Numbered from the stretch's first letter, positions 30,083-40,538 are shown. The stretch: 64,000 nt of DNA from Bradyrhizobium lupini (GCF_040939785.1 NZ_CP162553.1:7459001-7523000), one strand, 5' to 3'. Made by a program: numbers and translations. The notes: generated by a model not told the origin, from the sequence alone.

Positions 30083-31584
30083 TCACGCCGCTTCCAGCAG
30101 GCGGTCCTTGCTGACCGGCTCGTTCTTGAATTCGCGCACCAATGCGCCGCGCTTGAGCACCAGGATGCGGTCGGCCAGCGACAGCACCGTTTCCGGCTCG
30201 GTCGACAGCACGATGATCGCGAGCCCCTGGCGCGGAGATCACGGACGATGTTGATGACGTCGTTCTTGGCGCCGACATCCATGCCGCGAGTGGGCTCGCA
30301 GAGCACCAGCAGTTTTGGCGGATAGGTCAGCCATTTCGCCAGCGCGACTTTCTGTTGGTTGCCGCCGGAGAGCATGCCGAGATCGAGGCCGACCACGGGC
30401 GGCCTGATCTGGAGCTGCTCGACCTGGCGCTTTGCGATGTCGCGCTCCTGCGCCGGCTTGAGCAGCAACGCCGAGATGCGATCGAGGATGCTGATCGAGA
30501 TGTTCTTGTAAACCGGCTCCTGGTGAAACAGCATCGCGCGCCGGCTCTCCGGCACCAGCGCCACCCCGGCGCGCCGCGCCGCCGCCGTGCTCGCGAAGGT
30601 CTTGGGCTTGCCCTCGACAGCGAGCGTGCCGCCGTCCGGCTTCAGCTTGCCGAACAAGATGCGCGACAGCTCCTGCTGGCCGCAGCCCATGAAGCCGTAG
30701 ATGCCGAGCACTTCGCCGGCGCGCGCCTCGAAGGAGATGTCCTTCAGGCTGCGGGCCAGCGACAGCTGGTCGACCCTTAGGACAACCGAGCTGTCGCTCG
30801 GTTGGGGCAGCATCAAATCGTCGCTGTAGCTGTGCTCGAGCGCTTCGCCGCCGCGGCCGATCATGGCCTCGATCAGCGCGCCCTTGTTGGTCGCGGCACT
30901 TGCCGTCTCCGCGACCTTCCGCCCGTTGCGGAACACGGTGACCGTGTCGGACACGCGCAAGATGTCCTCGATGAAATGCGAGATGAAGACGATCGCCGTG
31001 CCTTCCTCGCGCAGGCGCCGCAGGGTCGCGAACAATCGCTCGACCTCGGGCGGAGAGAGGGCGGACGTCGGCTCGTCCAGGATGACGATGCGCGCGCCGG
31101 AGAACAGCACGCGCGCGATCTCGATCAGCTGCTGCAGCCCAATCGGGAGGTCGCCGAGCCTGCTCATCGGATCGACGTCGATGCCGAAGCGGGCGAGCTG
31201 CTCGCCGGCCTCCCGCGCCATCCGCCGCCATTGCACGAGGCCGAGCCGGTTGGTCGGCTGGTTGCCCAGAAACACGTTCTCCGCAACCGTGAGGTCGGGC
31301 GCGACCGACAGCTCCTGGTGCACCATGGCGATGCCGGCGCTGTGAGCGTCGCGGGCCGAGCGGAAATGCGTCTCCTGTCCGTCGATCAGGAAGCGACCCG
31401 AGAATTCGGTGTGCACGCCGGCGATGATCTTCATCAGCGTGCTTTTTCCCGCGCCGTTCTCGCCAACGAGACCATGGATCTCGCCGGGTGAGAGCGCGAA
31501 GTCGACACCACGAAGCGCCTCGACGCCGCCGAAGCTCTTCGTGATGCCCTGCAGTTCCAGAATGGGCGAACGATCCTCTCGCAT
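30083..31584 (-). CDS. Sugar ABC transporter ATP-binding protein (RbsA type), one-base frameshift near 30229
   Basis: Double-ATPase subunit of the CUT2 importer. The first domain has intact Walker A (GENGAGKSTLMKI) and Walker B (IVILDEPTSALS); the second has the degenerate loop GFMGCGQQELSRI usual for RbsA, plus LSGGNQQKVALAKWL. The frame breaks after VRDLRA: on the plus strand CTGGCGCGG should have one more G. Restoring it gives QGLAIIVLSTEPETVLSLADRILVL and an end at KDRLLEAA, 500 residues. Probably a sequence error. Confidence 0.9.
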
Positions 31585-31590
31585 GGAGGC

Positions 31591-32613
31591 TCAGATCAGG
31601 AAGTGATCCTGCATCCACTGCATGCCGGCGGCGTTGGCCTTGGTCACGACCGGACCGTCGGTGACGACGTTCTTCGGGATGCCCTGTCCGCTCTTTTCGC
31701 CCCCGACCACGGCGGAGACGCCCGCAATGATGGCGCCGCCATGAATGCGGCAGGACGGATTGCGCACGGTGGCGAACATGCGGCCTTCGCTGACGGCCTG
31801 GATCGCCGGCGGCATCGCATCCACACCGCCGATCAGGATGTTGGTGCGGCCCCGCGCCTTCATGATGTTGGCGGCGGCGAGCGCCATGTCGTCATTGTGG
31901 AAGAACGCCGCGTCGATCTGCGGATACTTCGTCAGGTAGGTTTCCCAGAGACGCGCGGTCTTCGACACATCCCAGTCGGCCGGCTGGGTGTCGAGCACCT
32001 CGATCCCAGGGAATTGCTTCACGACGTTGTTGAAGCCCTTGGCGCGGCCCTGCGCGCCGGTGTGGCCGAGGGCTCCTTGCGTCATGATGATCTTGCCCTT
32101 GCCGCCCATGGCGTTGCACAGCGCCTGCGTCACCGAGGCGCCCATGAACTCGTTATCGGGGGCGAGGAAGGAGTGGACGTTGATCTGGTCGAGCGGCGCA
32201 ATCAGCGTGTCCATGTCGATCACGGGCGTGCCGGCGTCGATCATCTTCTGCACCGGCTGGGTGAGCGTGCCGATGCCAAAAGCCTGGATCGCGACGAAGT
32301 CCCATTTCTGCGAGGCCATGTTGTCGATCGCCGCGCGCTGCTTCACGGCATCGAGCTGGCCGTCGAACCAGGTGACCTCGACATTGAACAGCTTGCCCCA
32401 GAATTCCGCGGCCTGCTTGCCCTGCGCGCACCAGGTCGCCTGGAGGCCCGCGTTGGAGAACGCCGCCTTCAGCGGCTTCTCGCTTCGTCCGACTTCGGCT
32501 GCAAGGGCGGGGTTTATGCCCATGCTGCCGAGGATGGCAGTCGCGGCGCCGGCGGTTGCTGCCGCCTGAAGAAGATCGCGCCTCGTCGTCGAGAAATCTT
32601 TCGTCCCGGACAT
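31591..32613 (-). CDS. Sugar ABC transporter substrate-binding protein, Tat-type signal
   Basis: Periplasmic binding protein of the CUT2 importer. The start ATG at 32613 (MSGTKDFSTTRRDLLQAAATAGAATA) has GGGAG six bases upstream and gives a twin-arginine leader, indicating export in folded form. The mature part is a RbsB/periplasmic-binding-protein type 1 fold (FGIGTLTQPVQKMIDAGTPVIDMDT, AAFFHNDDMALAAANIMKARG, ILIGGVDAMPPAIQAV). Length is 340 residues. It is first in the operon, six bases before the ATPase. The sugar cannot be inferred. Confidence 0.9.
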   Translation of the reverse strand: MSGTKDFSTTRRDLLQAAATAGAATAILGSMGINPALAAEVGRSEKPLKAAFSNAGLQATWCAQGKQAAEFWGKLFNVEVTWFDGQLDAVKQRAAIDNMASQKWDFVAIQAFGIGTLTQPVQKMIDAGTPVIDMDTLIAPLDQINVHSFLAPDNEFMGASVTQALCNAMGGKGKIIMTQGALGHTGAQGRAKGFNNVVKQFPGIEVLDTQPADWDVSKTARLWETYLTKYPQIDAAFFHNDDMALAAANIMKARGRTNILIGGVDAMPPAIQAVSEGRMFATVRNPSCRIHGGAIIAGVSAVVGGEKSGQGIPKNVVTDGPVVTKANAAGMQWMQDHFLI

Positions 32614-32754
32614 CGCTCGCTCCCATACAATTCTATCTCGGCGCGTCATTGATTGCGCGACCGATGTTCGAAAGTGTCTCACAAGAGTTGGTGCCACTCA
32701 ATCCGCAATCAACGGCGGGGTCGCCGCGAGCTCGTGTTGGTGCAGCGCAAAGCG

Positions 32755-33159
32755 TCAGGCCTGTACGGCGGCGAACGCGTCGATCTCGATGAGCAATCGG
32801 TCCCATGCCTGCGCCATGCCCGGCGACCATTCATCGCGGAGAAGATCGCGCAGCGTATCCCTGATGACGGCGAAGAAGGCGATGAACAGCTCGCGCGGCG
32901 TGCCGTAGCCATCGTGCGATACGACCTCGCATGTGATCAGCCGGAATTGCCCGCGGCGATCACCGGCGAAGTCGAGAATCGCCTCGATCGTGAGTGCGAG
33001 CATCGATCCCATCACGATCTCGCTGCCTAGCGTGCGGAACATCGCCCGGGTTTCGGGATGCTGCTCGAACAGCCGCTGATAGACGAGTGGCGTGAGATCG
33101 ATGCAGCGCGAGGCTGCAAGTTCAAAGCTCTGTTCGATCGGATTGGGAGAAGGATTCAT
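32755..33159 (-). CDS. Single-domain globin-like protein
   Basis: The 134-residue product reads as a globin: LTPLVYQRLFEQHPETRAMFRTLG in the A-E region, then EVVSHDGYGTPRELFIAFFAVIRDTLRDLLRDEWSPGMAQAWDRLLIEIDAF with a candidate proximal histidine. It has no reductase domain and no signal peptide. Likely roles are O2, NO or redox sensing/handling. It is the first protein-coding gene after an intrinsic terminator-like hairpin that ends 22 bases upstream of the start codon. Confidence 0.8.
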   Translation of the reverse strand: MNPSPNPIEQSFELAASRCIDLTPLVYQRLFEQHPETRAMFRTLGSEIVMGSMLALTIEAILDFAGDRRGQFRLITCEVVSHDGYGTPRELFIAFFAVIRDTLRDLLRDEWSPGMAQAWDRLLIEIDAFAAVQA

Positions 33160-33180
33160 CGGTGCTTTAGCCCCGCAGAC

Positions 33181-33209
33181 AAAAAAAGAGCGGGGCCCTA
33201 GCCCCGCTC
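33181..33209 (-). terminator. Intrinsic terminator 22 bases upstream of the globin start
   Basis: On the minus strand a 9-bp GC-rich stem (GAGCGGGGC / GCCCCGCTC) with a 4-base loop is followed by seven T. This is a strong Rho-independent terminator for leftward transcription, placed just before the globin start codon. It either ends a small RNA or acts as an attenuator in the globin leader. Confidence 0.85.
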
Positions 33210-33343
33210 GAAAATTGTGTCGACCCTATTATCCCCGATTCTAAGATTTGATCTTGATTGGCGGGGCGACGCTGCATTTTGCGCGTCAGGGGCTCCTCCC
33301 GAGACTTGGACCACCAGACTTCGACCTCGCGGCCAGCCTGAGC
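33181..33343 (-). ncRNA. Candidate structured leader (attenuator) of the globin gene, or a small RNA
   Basis: On the minus strand a promoter-like pair ATGACA (33378-33373) and TAGCAT (33355-33350) with exactly 17 bases between predicts a start near 33343. About 160 bases later the intrinsic terminator at 33209-33181 follows. No ORF fits. The segment GCCCCGC at 33267-33261 can pair with GCGGGGC in the 5' arm of the terminator, a seven-base GC antiterminator, so two exclusive folds are possible. I cannot match it to a known RNA family. Confidence 0.45.
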
Positions 33344-33349
33344 AAAAGG

Positions 33350-33378
33350 ATGCTAGATCAACTTTTCTCACTTGTCAT
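33350..33378 (-). promoter_or_regulatory. Candidate sigma-70-type promoter of the globin leader/small RNA
   Basis: -35 ATGACA and -10 TAGCAT on the minus strand with a 17-base spacer. Each hexamer has a few mismatches to TTGACA/TATAAT, but the spacing is exact and the position agrees with the downstream terminator. Confidence 0.4.
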
Positions 33379-33634
33379 CATTTTCGGCAACGAATGTTCA
33401 AAATTCGAGCAATTGACGAAATGATCGGGCGGCCGGCCGCATAAGTGTATGACAAATATAAGAAATCTGTGGATGGGCCAGGTCTCGACTGCCTCAAATC
33501 CCGGAGGTCCCCTCCCTTGGGCCGGCCGGACCACAGTTCCGGGGAATTTGCGCGGGACCAAGAAGGCGGCGGAACCGGGCTCGACTTGGCCATCCGCCGG
33601 TGTTTAGTTAGTAGACGAACAAACGGTTCGGCGG

Positions 33635-34008
33635 ATGCGCGCACGGCTGCAAAAATTCCTACCTCTGGTCCTGCTTGCCCTAGTGATGCAGGTGCTGGCG
33701 CCGATTGCCGCCTGTCTGGCGGCCGGCCAGGCCGTGGCCGATCCGCTGTCCGCCGCCGTCATCTGCCACAGCGCAGGCGAGCAAGGCGGGCTGAACGATC
33801 CGGCGGGTACGCCGGTCGCACATGCCGGTACGTGTGCCCTCTGTTGCCTGGCGCAGGTGGGCGCGTCGCCCGATCGCCGCCGCACGCCGCACTCTCCGTT
33901 CCCTTGCGCCACGCCCAGCGCGTGGTGTGGCACGCGGCGGAGGCATTCGCCGGCGCGGCCCATAAGGGTACAAACGCCCAGGCGCGCGCCCCGCCTCAAT
34001 TTTCCTGA
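33635..34008 (+). CDS. pcuA: DUF2946-type exported protein, first gene of the copper operon, one-base frameshift near 33870
   Basis: The N terminus is a signal peptide (LQKFLPLVLLALVMQVLAPIAACLAA). The mature part has AVICHSAG...HAGTCALCCLAQVGASP, a Cys/His pattern of DUF2946 proteins. The frame then breaks; adding one base around 33869-33872 joins it to ALSVPLRHAQRVVWHAAEAF...ARAPPQFS, the typical C terminus, for 124 residues. By position it corresponds to pcuA of the Bradyrhizobium pcuABCDE copper operon. Function unknown, possibly periplasmic copper handling. The symbol is by synteny only. Confidence 0.75.
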
Positions 34009-34092
34009 CGACTCTCGTGATCGCCGCGGTCCGCCGCAGGCGATTGATGCTGTCGAATGGCCGGAGAGAAAGCCCGGCGTCAGGAATGCCCC

Positions 34093-36299
34093 ATGTTACG
34101 TTGTCATGCCCGCCTTGGCGTGAGCGTCGTTGCCATTCAGGCCGCGCTGCTTGCGTCGTCGAGCGGAGCCTTTGCCCAAGACAGCAGCGCAGTGCTGCCG
34201 CCGATCACGGTTGAGGCGCCTCACCAGAAGCGTACGCCGGCGGTCCGACCGCCACGCAATTCTGCGCGATCGGCCCGCATCACCCGAAGCCTGCGAACGA
34301 CCCCATCACCGCAGGAAACCGTGAGCGACCAGAGTGCAGGGGCTCCGGGTGCCCTGACGGTTCTGACTGCTCAACAAGCGCTGGCGGAAATTGACCAGAC
34401 CCGGGCGGCGTGGCGCTCGTGTCGGCCGAGGCGTACAGGAACTCGACGCCGTCCAACACGATCAAGGATGTTCTGGATTACGTGCCCGGCGTGTACGCCC
34501 AGCCCAAATGGGGCGACGACACCCGCCTTTCGATTCGTGGGTCCGGCCTGTCGCGCAATTTTCATCTGCGCGGTGTGCAGCTCTATATGGACGGCATTCC
34601 GATCAACACTGCGGATGGCTATGGCGATTTCCAGGAGATCGATCCGAGCGCCTACAAATATGTTGAAGTCTTCAAGGGCGGCAACGCGCTTCAGTTCGGC
34701 GCCAATTCGCTGGGAGGCGCGATCAACTTCGTGACCCCGACCGGCCGCGACTCGTTTCCGCATGGTGTGTCCTTCGATGTCGGAGGATTCGGCTACAAAC
34801 GACTTCAGGCGAACGCAGGAGGCGTCAACGGTCCGTGGGACGGCTTCGTGACCGCTTCCACGCAGGCCGCAGACGGATTTCGCGATCACAGCTTCGGCTC
34901 GAGCAACCGCTTGAGCGGTAATGTGGGCTATCAGTTCTCCGCGGATGTCGAGACACGGTTCTACCTCAATGCCAACGAGGTGCGGCAGCGAATTCCGGGT
35001 ACCGTGACCAAGATGTCCGCTTTGACCGATCCGGAAGCTGCTGCACCCGCGAATGTTGCGATGGATCAGCAGCGCAATATCGATACTGTCAGGCTCGCCA
35101 ACAAAACCACCGTTCGTTTCGATGACACCAAAGTCGAATTCGGCGCCTTTGGCGTCGATCGCCATTTGATGCATCCGATCTTCCAGTGGCTGGACTACCG
35201 TTACAAGGACTACGGCGGATTCGCGAAGATCACGGATGACCGCACCATTGGCGGCTTCCGCAACAAGTTGGTCGCAGGCGTCAATGTGCTGAACGGCAGC
35301 ATTGACAACCAGCAGTTCGCCAACATTGGCGGGCAGAAGGGCGCACTGCTTTCTTCCTCGATCGATCGGTCGGAGAATATTTCCGCCTATGTCGAGGACA
35401 GCTTCTACGTCCTTCCAAATCTTGCGCTGATCGGCGGCACGCAATTTCTGTACGCGACCCGCAATCGGCAGGATCGCTTCATCAGCGACGGGGATCAATC
35501 GGGGGCAACGCGCTTTAATCTCTGGTCGCCGAAAGGCGGTGTGTTGTGGCAAATTGATCCGGCCTGGCAAGCCTTCGCCAATGTCTCGCGGAGTGCCGAG
35601 GTGCCGAGCTTCGGCGAAAGCGCGATTGGTCTCGGCATTCCGACGATCCCGTTCACCAGCATCCGCCCGCAGATTGCGACCACGTACGAAATCGGGACTC
35701 GCATGAAGCGATCTGATTATGCCTGGGAACTGACGGCCTACCGGGCCAACATTCGCGACGAATTGCAATGCCTCTATAGTACTTTCGGCAATTGCAATGT
35801 GACCAATGCCGACCGCACCTTTCATCAAGGCATCGAGGCCGGCGCGAGCGCAGCAATCCTTCGTGACATCTTCGTCAATGGCCCTGCGCCGGACAAGGTC
35901 TGGCTGAATGTCGCCTATTCCTTCAACGACTTCCGCTTCGACAAAGATCCGACCTTCGGAAACAATCGATTGCCGGGAGCTCCAACTCACTACCTGCGGG
36001 CGGAGCTTCTCTACAAGCACCCTTCCGGTTTCTATGTTGGACCCAACGTCGAATGGGTGCCACAGGCCTACTTCGTCGACAGCATGAACACGCTGACGAC
36101 AGAGCCTTACGCCCTGTTGGGATTGAAAGCCGGCTTCGACAATGGTGGCCCGATGTCTGCCTACATCGAGGGGCGTAATCTCACCAACAAGACCTACACA
36201 GCCAGCGCGAGCATCATCGATCGAGCGACGGCGACGTCAGCATTGTTTGAGCCGGGCACGGGACGGGCAGTGTACGCTGGAATGAGGTATCGATGGTGA
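34093..36299 (+). CDS. pcuB: TonB-dependent receptor (copper locus), one-base frameshift near 34401
   Basis: Outer-membrane TonB-dependent channel. A signal peptide (MLRCHARLGVSVVAIQAALLASSSGAFAQ) precedes a plug domain (NTIKDVLDYVPGVYAQPKWGDDTRLSIRGSGLSRNFHLRGVQLYMDGIPIN) and a beta-barrel ending in AVYAGMRYRW. The frame breaks after AEIDQT because CCCC is present as CCC; restoring it gives PGGVALVSAEAYRNS and 735 residues. In the pcu operon this gene is thought to serve copper import. Codon use and G+C look lower than in neighbouring genes. Confidence 0.88.
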
Positions 36300-36433
36300 C
36301 GTGCAAATGGGCGCTTGGGCCTATATTCGGCCCGCGGCAGGCCGGCATTCCGAATGCCGATGCTGACGGAAGGTCGTTGTGGAAGAATGCAGGGCCATTC
36401 TCGGCCCGATCAATCGCGAAAGAGGCAATCAAC

Positions 36434-36952
36434 ATGAAGACTATCGGACGAACTCTCCTTGCAATTTCACTGTTGCTGACCGCCTGTGCCGCCGCGCAGG
36501 CCGAGGACATCAAGGCCGGCGATCTCGTCATCTCGCAGGCGTGGAGCCGGGCGACACCAGGCGGAGCCAAGGTGGCCGGCGGCTATCTGACCATCGAGAA
36601 CAAGGGCACCGTGGCAGACAAGCTGGTCAGCGTTTCCGCCGATATCGCGGGGAAGGCTGAGGTCCACGAGATGGCGATGGACAATGGCGTGATGAAGATG
36701 CGCCTGCTCGACAAGGGGCTCGTGATTGATCCCGGCAAGACGGTGAAGTTCGCCCCCGGCGGCTACCACCTGATGCTTCAGGAGCTGAAGGGTCCCTTCA
36801 AGCAGGGCGACAAGGTGCCGGTGACGCTTCAGTTCGAGAAGGCCGGCAAGGTCGCCGTCTCCCTCGACGTCCAAGGCGTCGGCGCGCAGGCGCCCGGCGA
36901 CAGTGGGCACATGATGAAGAAAATGCCTGATCATTCGGGAATGAAGATGTGA
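36434..36952 (+). CDS. pcuC: Periplasmic copper chaperone PCu(A)C
   Basis: Delivers copper to the CuA or CuB site of cytochrome oxidases. The 172-residue product has a signal peptide (MKTIGRTLLAISLLLTACAAAQA) and a DUF461/PCuAC domain with the metal-binding pattern AEVHEMAMDNGVMKMR...GGYHLMLQEL. The C-terminal tail GHMMKKMPDHSGMKM adds more Met/His ligands. I chose the ATG at 36434; the open frame extends 47 codons upstream without family support. In B. diazoefficiens PcuC is linked to oxidase biogenesis. Confidence 0.9.
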   Translation: MKTIGRTLLAISLLLTACAAAQAEDIKAGDLVISQAWSRATPGGAKVAGGYLTIENKGTVADKLVSVSADIAGKAEVHEMAMDNGVMKMRLLDKGLVIDPGKTVKFAPGGYHLMLQELKGPFKQGDKVPVTLQFEKAGKVAVSLDVQGVGAQAPGDSGHMMKKMPDHSGMKM

Positions 36953-36984
36953 CCAGCGTGATCTGGACCTTCGGGAGACTCAAT

Positions 36985-37503
36985 ATGTCGAAGCGAACCT
37001 GGCTGATCTTTCTGGGCGTATTTGCGGCAACGCCAGCGACTGCGCACGTCTTCCTCGAAGGCAAGCAGGCGACAGTGGGGGGATCGTACAAGGCCGTCTT
37101 CGCCGTCCCGCACGGTTGCGCGGGCTCGCCCACGGTGAAAATCCGGGTGCAGATCCCGGAAGGCGTGATCGCGGTGAAACCGATGCCGAAGGCGGGCTGG
37201 AGTGTTGACGTGGTCGAGGGCAAATACGCCAGCGAATACGACTATCACGGCAACAAGCTCTCCTCCGGCGTCAAGGAGGTGACCTGGTCCGGCGGCAAGC
37301 TGCCGGACAAGAACTATGACGAGTTCGTCATGCACACGGCCCTGACCGACACGCTCAAGCCGAACACGATCCTGTACTTCCCCGTCGTCCAGGAATGCGA
37401 GACCGGCCTCAGTCGCTGGATCGAAATTCCAGCGGAGGGGGCAGGGCATTCGCATGAGAGCAAATCGCCGGCGCCAGGCGTAAAACTCCTGCCAAAACCC
37501 TGA
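36985..37503 (+). CDS. pcuD: YcnI family (DUF1775) periplasmic copper-binding protein
   Basis: The 172-residue product has a signal peptide ending ATPATA, followed directly by HVFLEGKQATVGGSYKAVFAVPHGCAGSPTVKIRVQIPEGV. The histidine at the predicted mature N terminus and the downstream PHGC segment are the YcnI/DUF1775 copper-binding features. The ATG at 36985 has GGGAGA upstream. Its stop overlaps the next gene by one base. It matches pcuD by order. Confidence 0.88.
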   Translation: MSKRTWLIFLGVFAATPATAHVFLEGKQATVGGSYKAVFAVPHGCAGSPTVKIRVQIPEGVIAVKPMPKAGWSVDVVEGKYASEYDYHGNKLSSGVKEVTWSGGKLPDKNYDEFVMHTALTDTLKPNTILYFPVVQECETGLSRWIEIPAEGAGHSHESKSPAPGVKLLPKP

Positions 37504-39065
37504 TGCGCCTGCTCGCCGCGGTCGCGACGCTGCTCCTCGTTGTCGGTTTCGCGACCGGCGCTTCGGCGCACGCGGCGCTGGTCGCGGTCGAGCCGGCGAG
37601 CGGCAGCATGCTCGCGAGCGCGCCGAAGGCGGTGGAGTTGCGTTTCAACGAGACAGTGACGCCGGGCGCGATCCGGCTGATCGACGGCGCAGGCAGGGCG
37701 CGGGATGACGTGCGCGTCAGCGCATCGGGCGAGACCATCTCGGTTGCGATGCCGGCGGACCTGCCGCAGGGCACGGCCGTCGTCAGCTATCGCGTGATCT
37801 CGCAGGATGGCCATCCCGTCGTTGGATCGGTGATCTTCTCGATAGGCACGCCGACGGGGACGCAACCTCCCGCAAACGCCGATGGCGGATTGAACGTGCT
37901 GATCTGGCTGGCGCGGGTCGGTCTCTATCTTGGCGTGTTCGTCGGCGTCGGCGGCGTTTTCTTTGCACGGTGGGTTGCGTGGTCGATGACCGGCATAACT
38001 GTTCCGTGCGTGGCGCTCGCCATCGGTCTCCCGAGCGCGGTGGTGTCCCTTGGCGTGTTGGGGCTTGATCTCCTCGGGCTACCGTTGTCGGCTCTCGCGA
38101 CGATGGCTCCCTGGAAAGTGGCATTCGGGACCAGCGCGGGCCCCGCCTTGCTCGTGGCCGTCGCTGCAATGCTGTTCGCATTGCTGGCGCTAGGCAGCGC
38201 GTGGTGCGCGCGCGCTCTGGCCATTATTGCCTTCGTCGGCGTCGGCTTGTCGCTGGCAATGACCGGGCACGCCGCTACGGCACCGCCCGAACTGTTGACC
38301 CGGCCGGCAATCTTTCTCCATGGTCTTGGTGTTGCCTTCTGGATTGGAGCCCTCGCACCGCTGGTCGCCCTGTTATCGAAGCGGCCCGCCGTGGCATTGC
38401 CTGTCGTGAACCGCTTCTCTCGCCTCGCCGCGCCGGTCGTTGGTGTTCTCGCATTGACCGGCCTCGCGCTCGCCATCGTCCAGCTTGAGGATCCGTCTGC
38501 ATTGGTCGAGACCCGCTACGGGCTCATCCTCTCGATCAAGCTCGCGCTGGTCCTCGTGCTGTTGGCGCTTGCCGCGCTCAACCGCTTCCGCCTGACCCCG
38601 GCGCTCGCGGGAGATCACAAGGCTGCGCCGGCCCTGAAGCGCTCGATCGTGATCGAATGCGCCATCGCGCTCGGCATCTTCGCCGTGGTCGCCGGCTGGC
38701 GCTTCACGCCGCCGCCGCGGACGATCGTTCCGGAGACCCCGCTGGCGATCCACATCCACACCGACAGGGCGATGTTTCAGATCCTGGTCTCGCCGGGTAA
38801 GGCGGGTATCGACGATTTCGTGCTGCAGCTCATCACTGGCGAGGGGGCGGTGCTGGAGGCCAAGGAGGTGACGCTGACGCTGAGCCTGCCCGAACGCGGC
38901 ATCGAGCCGATGGAGCGGAACGCCTCGCTCGGGCCGGACAGCTACTGGCACGTGCGCAAGGTCGAGCTGCCCTTTGCGGGCCGCTGGCATGTGCGGATCG
39001 ACGCGCTGGTGAGCGATTTCGAGAAGATCACTCTGGAGGACGAGCTTGAGGTGGCGGCGCCCTGA
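37503..39065 (+). CDS. pcuE: CopC-CopD fusion copper transport protein
   Basis: The 520-residue product starts with a signal peptide and a CopC domain (HAALVAVEPASGSMLASAPKAVELRFNETVTPGAIRLIDG...YRVISQDGHPVVGSVIFSIG) with histidines at both ends of the domain. A CopD-type membrane part of about eight helices follows (residues about 130-405), then a soluble C-terminal domain of about 110 residues. It likely moves copper across the inner membrane. It overlaps pcuD by one base and closes the operon. Matches pcuE by order. Confidence 0.9.
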   Translation: MRLLAAVATLLLVVGFATGASAHAALVAVEPASGSMLASAPKAVELRFNETVTPGAIRLIDGAGRARDDVRVSASGETISVAMPADLPQGTAVVSYRVISQDGHPVVGSVIFSIGTPTGTQPPANADGGLNVLIWLARVGLYLGVFVGVGGVFFARWVAWSMTGITVPCVALAIGLPSAVVSLGVLGLDLLGLPLSALATMAPWKVAFGTSAGPALLVAVAAMLFALLALGSAWCARALAIIAFVGVGLSLAMTGHAATAPPELLTRPAIFLHGLGVAFWIGALAPLVALLSKRPAVALPVVNRFSRLAAPVVGVLALTGLALAIVQLEDPSALVETRYGLILSIKLALVLVLLALAALNRFRLTPALAGDHKAAPALKRSIVIECAIALGIFAVVAGWRFTPPPRTIVPETPLAIHIHTDRAMFQILVSPGKAGIDDFVLQLITGEGAVLEAKEVTLTLSLPERGIEPMERNASLGPDSYWHVRKVELPFAGRWHVRIDALVSDFEKITLEDELEVAAP

Positions 39066-39218
39066 ATCGGGCTCTTCGGCACATCACGTCGAATCTGAAG
39101 TCGACGGAAAAATGACAGGAATTCCGCTGTGTTAGCGGGTTTTCCTCATTCCCGGTCTTGTGTTTTGGCTCCCAATCCGGTTTCACTGCAAGTCATCACT
39201 GATTCCTCGAGTATTGCC

Positions 39219-40538
39219 ATGCGGTTGTCGCGGTTCTTTCTGCCCATTCTGAAGGAAAATCCGAAAGAGGCGGAGATCGTCTCGCATCGGCTGATGCTGC
39301 GTGCCGGCATGATCCGGCAGGAGGCCGCCGGCATCTATGCCTGGCTGCCGCTCGGCTTCCGCGTCTTGAAGAAGATCGAGCAGATCGTGCGCGAGGAGCA
39401 GGACCGCTCCGGCGCGCTGGAACTGTTGATGCCGACGCTCCAGCTCGCCGACCTCTGGCGCGAGAGCGGCCGCTACGATGCCTATGGCCCCGAGATGCTG
39501 CGCATCGCCGACCGGCACAAGCGTGAGCTGCTGTATGGCCCGACCAACGAGGAAATGATCACCGAGATCTTCCGCGCCTATGTGAAGTCCTACAAGAGCC
39601 TGCCGCTGAATCTCTATCATATTCAATGGAAATTCCGCGACGAGCAGCGTCCGCGCTTCGGCGTGATGCGCGGCCGCGAGTTCCTGATGAAGGACGCCTA
39701 TTCATTCGACCTCAACGAGGCCGCGGCGCGCGTCGCCTACAACAAGATGTTCGTCGCGTATTTGCGCACCTTCGCGCGGATGGGGCTGAAGGCGATCCCG
39801 ATGCGCGCCGAGACCGGCCCGATCGGCGGCGATCTCAGTCATGAGTTCATTGTGCTGGCCGAGACCGGCGAATCCGGCGTGTTCATCAATCGCGACGTGC
39901 TGGACCTGCCGGTGCCGGGCGAGGACGTCGACTATGAGAGCGATTTGACGCCGATCATCAAGCAATGGACCTCGGTCTATGCGGCGACGGAAGACGTTCA
40001 CGACGCCGCGCGCTTCGAGCAGGAAGTGCCCGCGGACAAGCGGGTGAACACCCGCGGTATCGAGGTCGGGCAGATCTTCTATTTCGGCACGAAGTATTCC
40101 GAGGCGATGAAGGCGCTGGTGGCAGGCCCCCACGGTGTCGACGTGCCGATCCACGGCGGCTCCTACGGCGTCGGCGTCTCGCGCCTGCTCGGCGCCATTA
40201 TCGAGGCCTGCCATGACGATGCCGGCATCAAATGGCCGGAGGCCGTTGCCCCGTTCCGCGTGTCGATTCTCAACCTCAAGCAGGGCGATGCCGCGGTCGA
40301 TGCGGCCTGCGAGAAGCTCTATGCGGAGCTGTCCGCCAAGTGCGTCGACGTGCTCTACGACGACACCGACCAGCGCGCCGGAGCCAAATTCGCCGCCGCC
40401 GACCTGATCGGCATTCCGTGGCAGATCATGATCGGGCCGAAAGGGCTCGCCGACGGCAACGTCGAGCTCAAGCGGCGAAGTGACGGCGCCCGCGAGATCA
40501 TGTCGCCTGCGGACGCGGTCGCAAGACTTGTGGGCTGA
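39219..40538 (+). CDS. proS: Prolyl-tRNA synthetase, short form
   Basis: Charges tRNA-Pro. The 439-residue product has class II motifs: [83 protein letters not shown], and [24 protein letters not shown]. It lacks the large INS editing domain between motifs 2 and 3, as usual in alphaproteobacteria. Start is the ATG at 39219 ([18 protein letters not shown]), the conserved N terminus; 30 upstream in-frame codons lack support. Confidence 0.95.
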   Translation: MRLSRFFLPILKENPKEAEIVSHRLMLRAGMIRQEAAGIYAWLPLGFRVLKKIEQIVREEQDRSGALELLMPTLQLADLWRESGRYDAYGPEMLRIADRHKRELLYGPTNEEMITEIFRAYVKSYKSLPLNLYHIQWKFRDEQRPRFGVMRGREFLMKDAYSFDLNEAAARVAYNKMFVAYLRTFARMGLKAIPMRAETGPIGGDLSHEFIVLAETGESGVFINRDVLDLPVPGEDVDYESDLTPIIKQWTSVYAATEDVHDAARFEQEVPADKRVNTRGIEVGQIFYFGTKYSEAMKALVAGPHGVDVPIHGGSYGVGVSRLLGAIIEACHDDAGIKWPEAVAPFRVSILNLKQGDAAVDAACEKLYAELSAKCVDVLYDDTDQRAGAKFAAADLIGIPWQIMIGPKGLADGNVELKRRSDGAREIMSPADAVARLVG

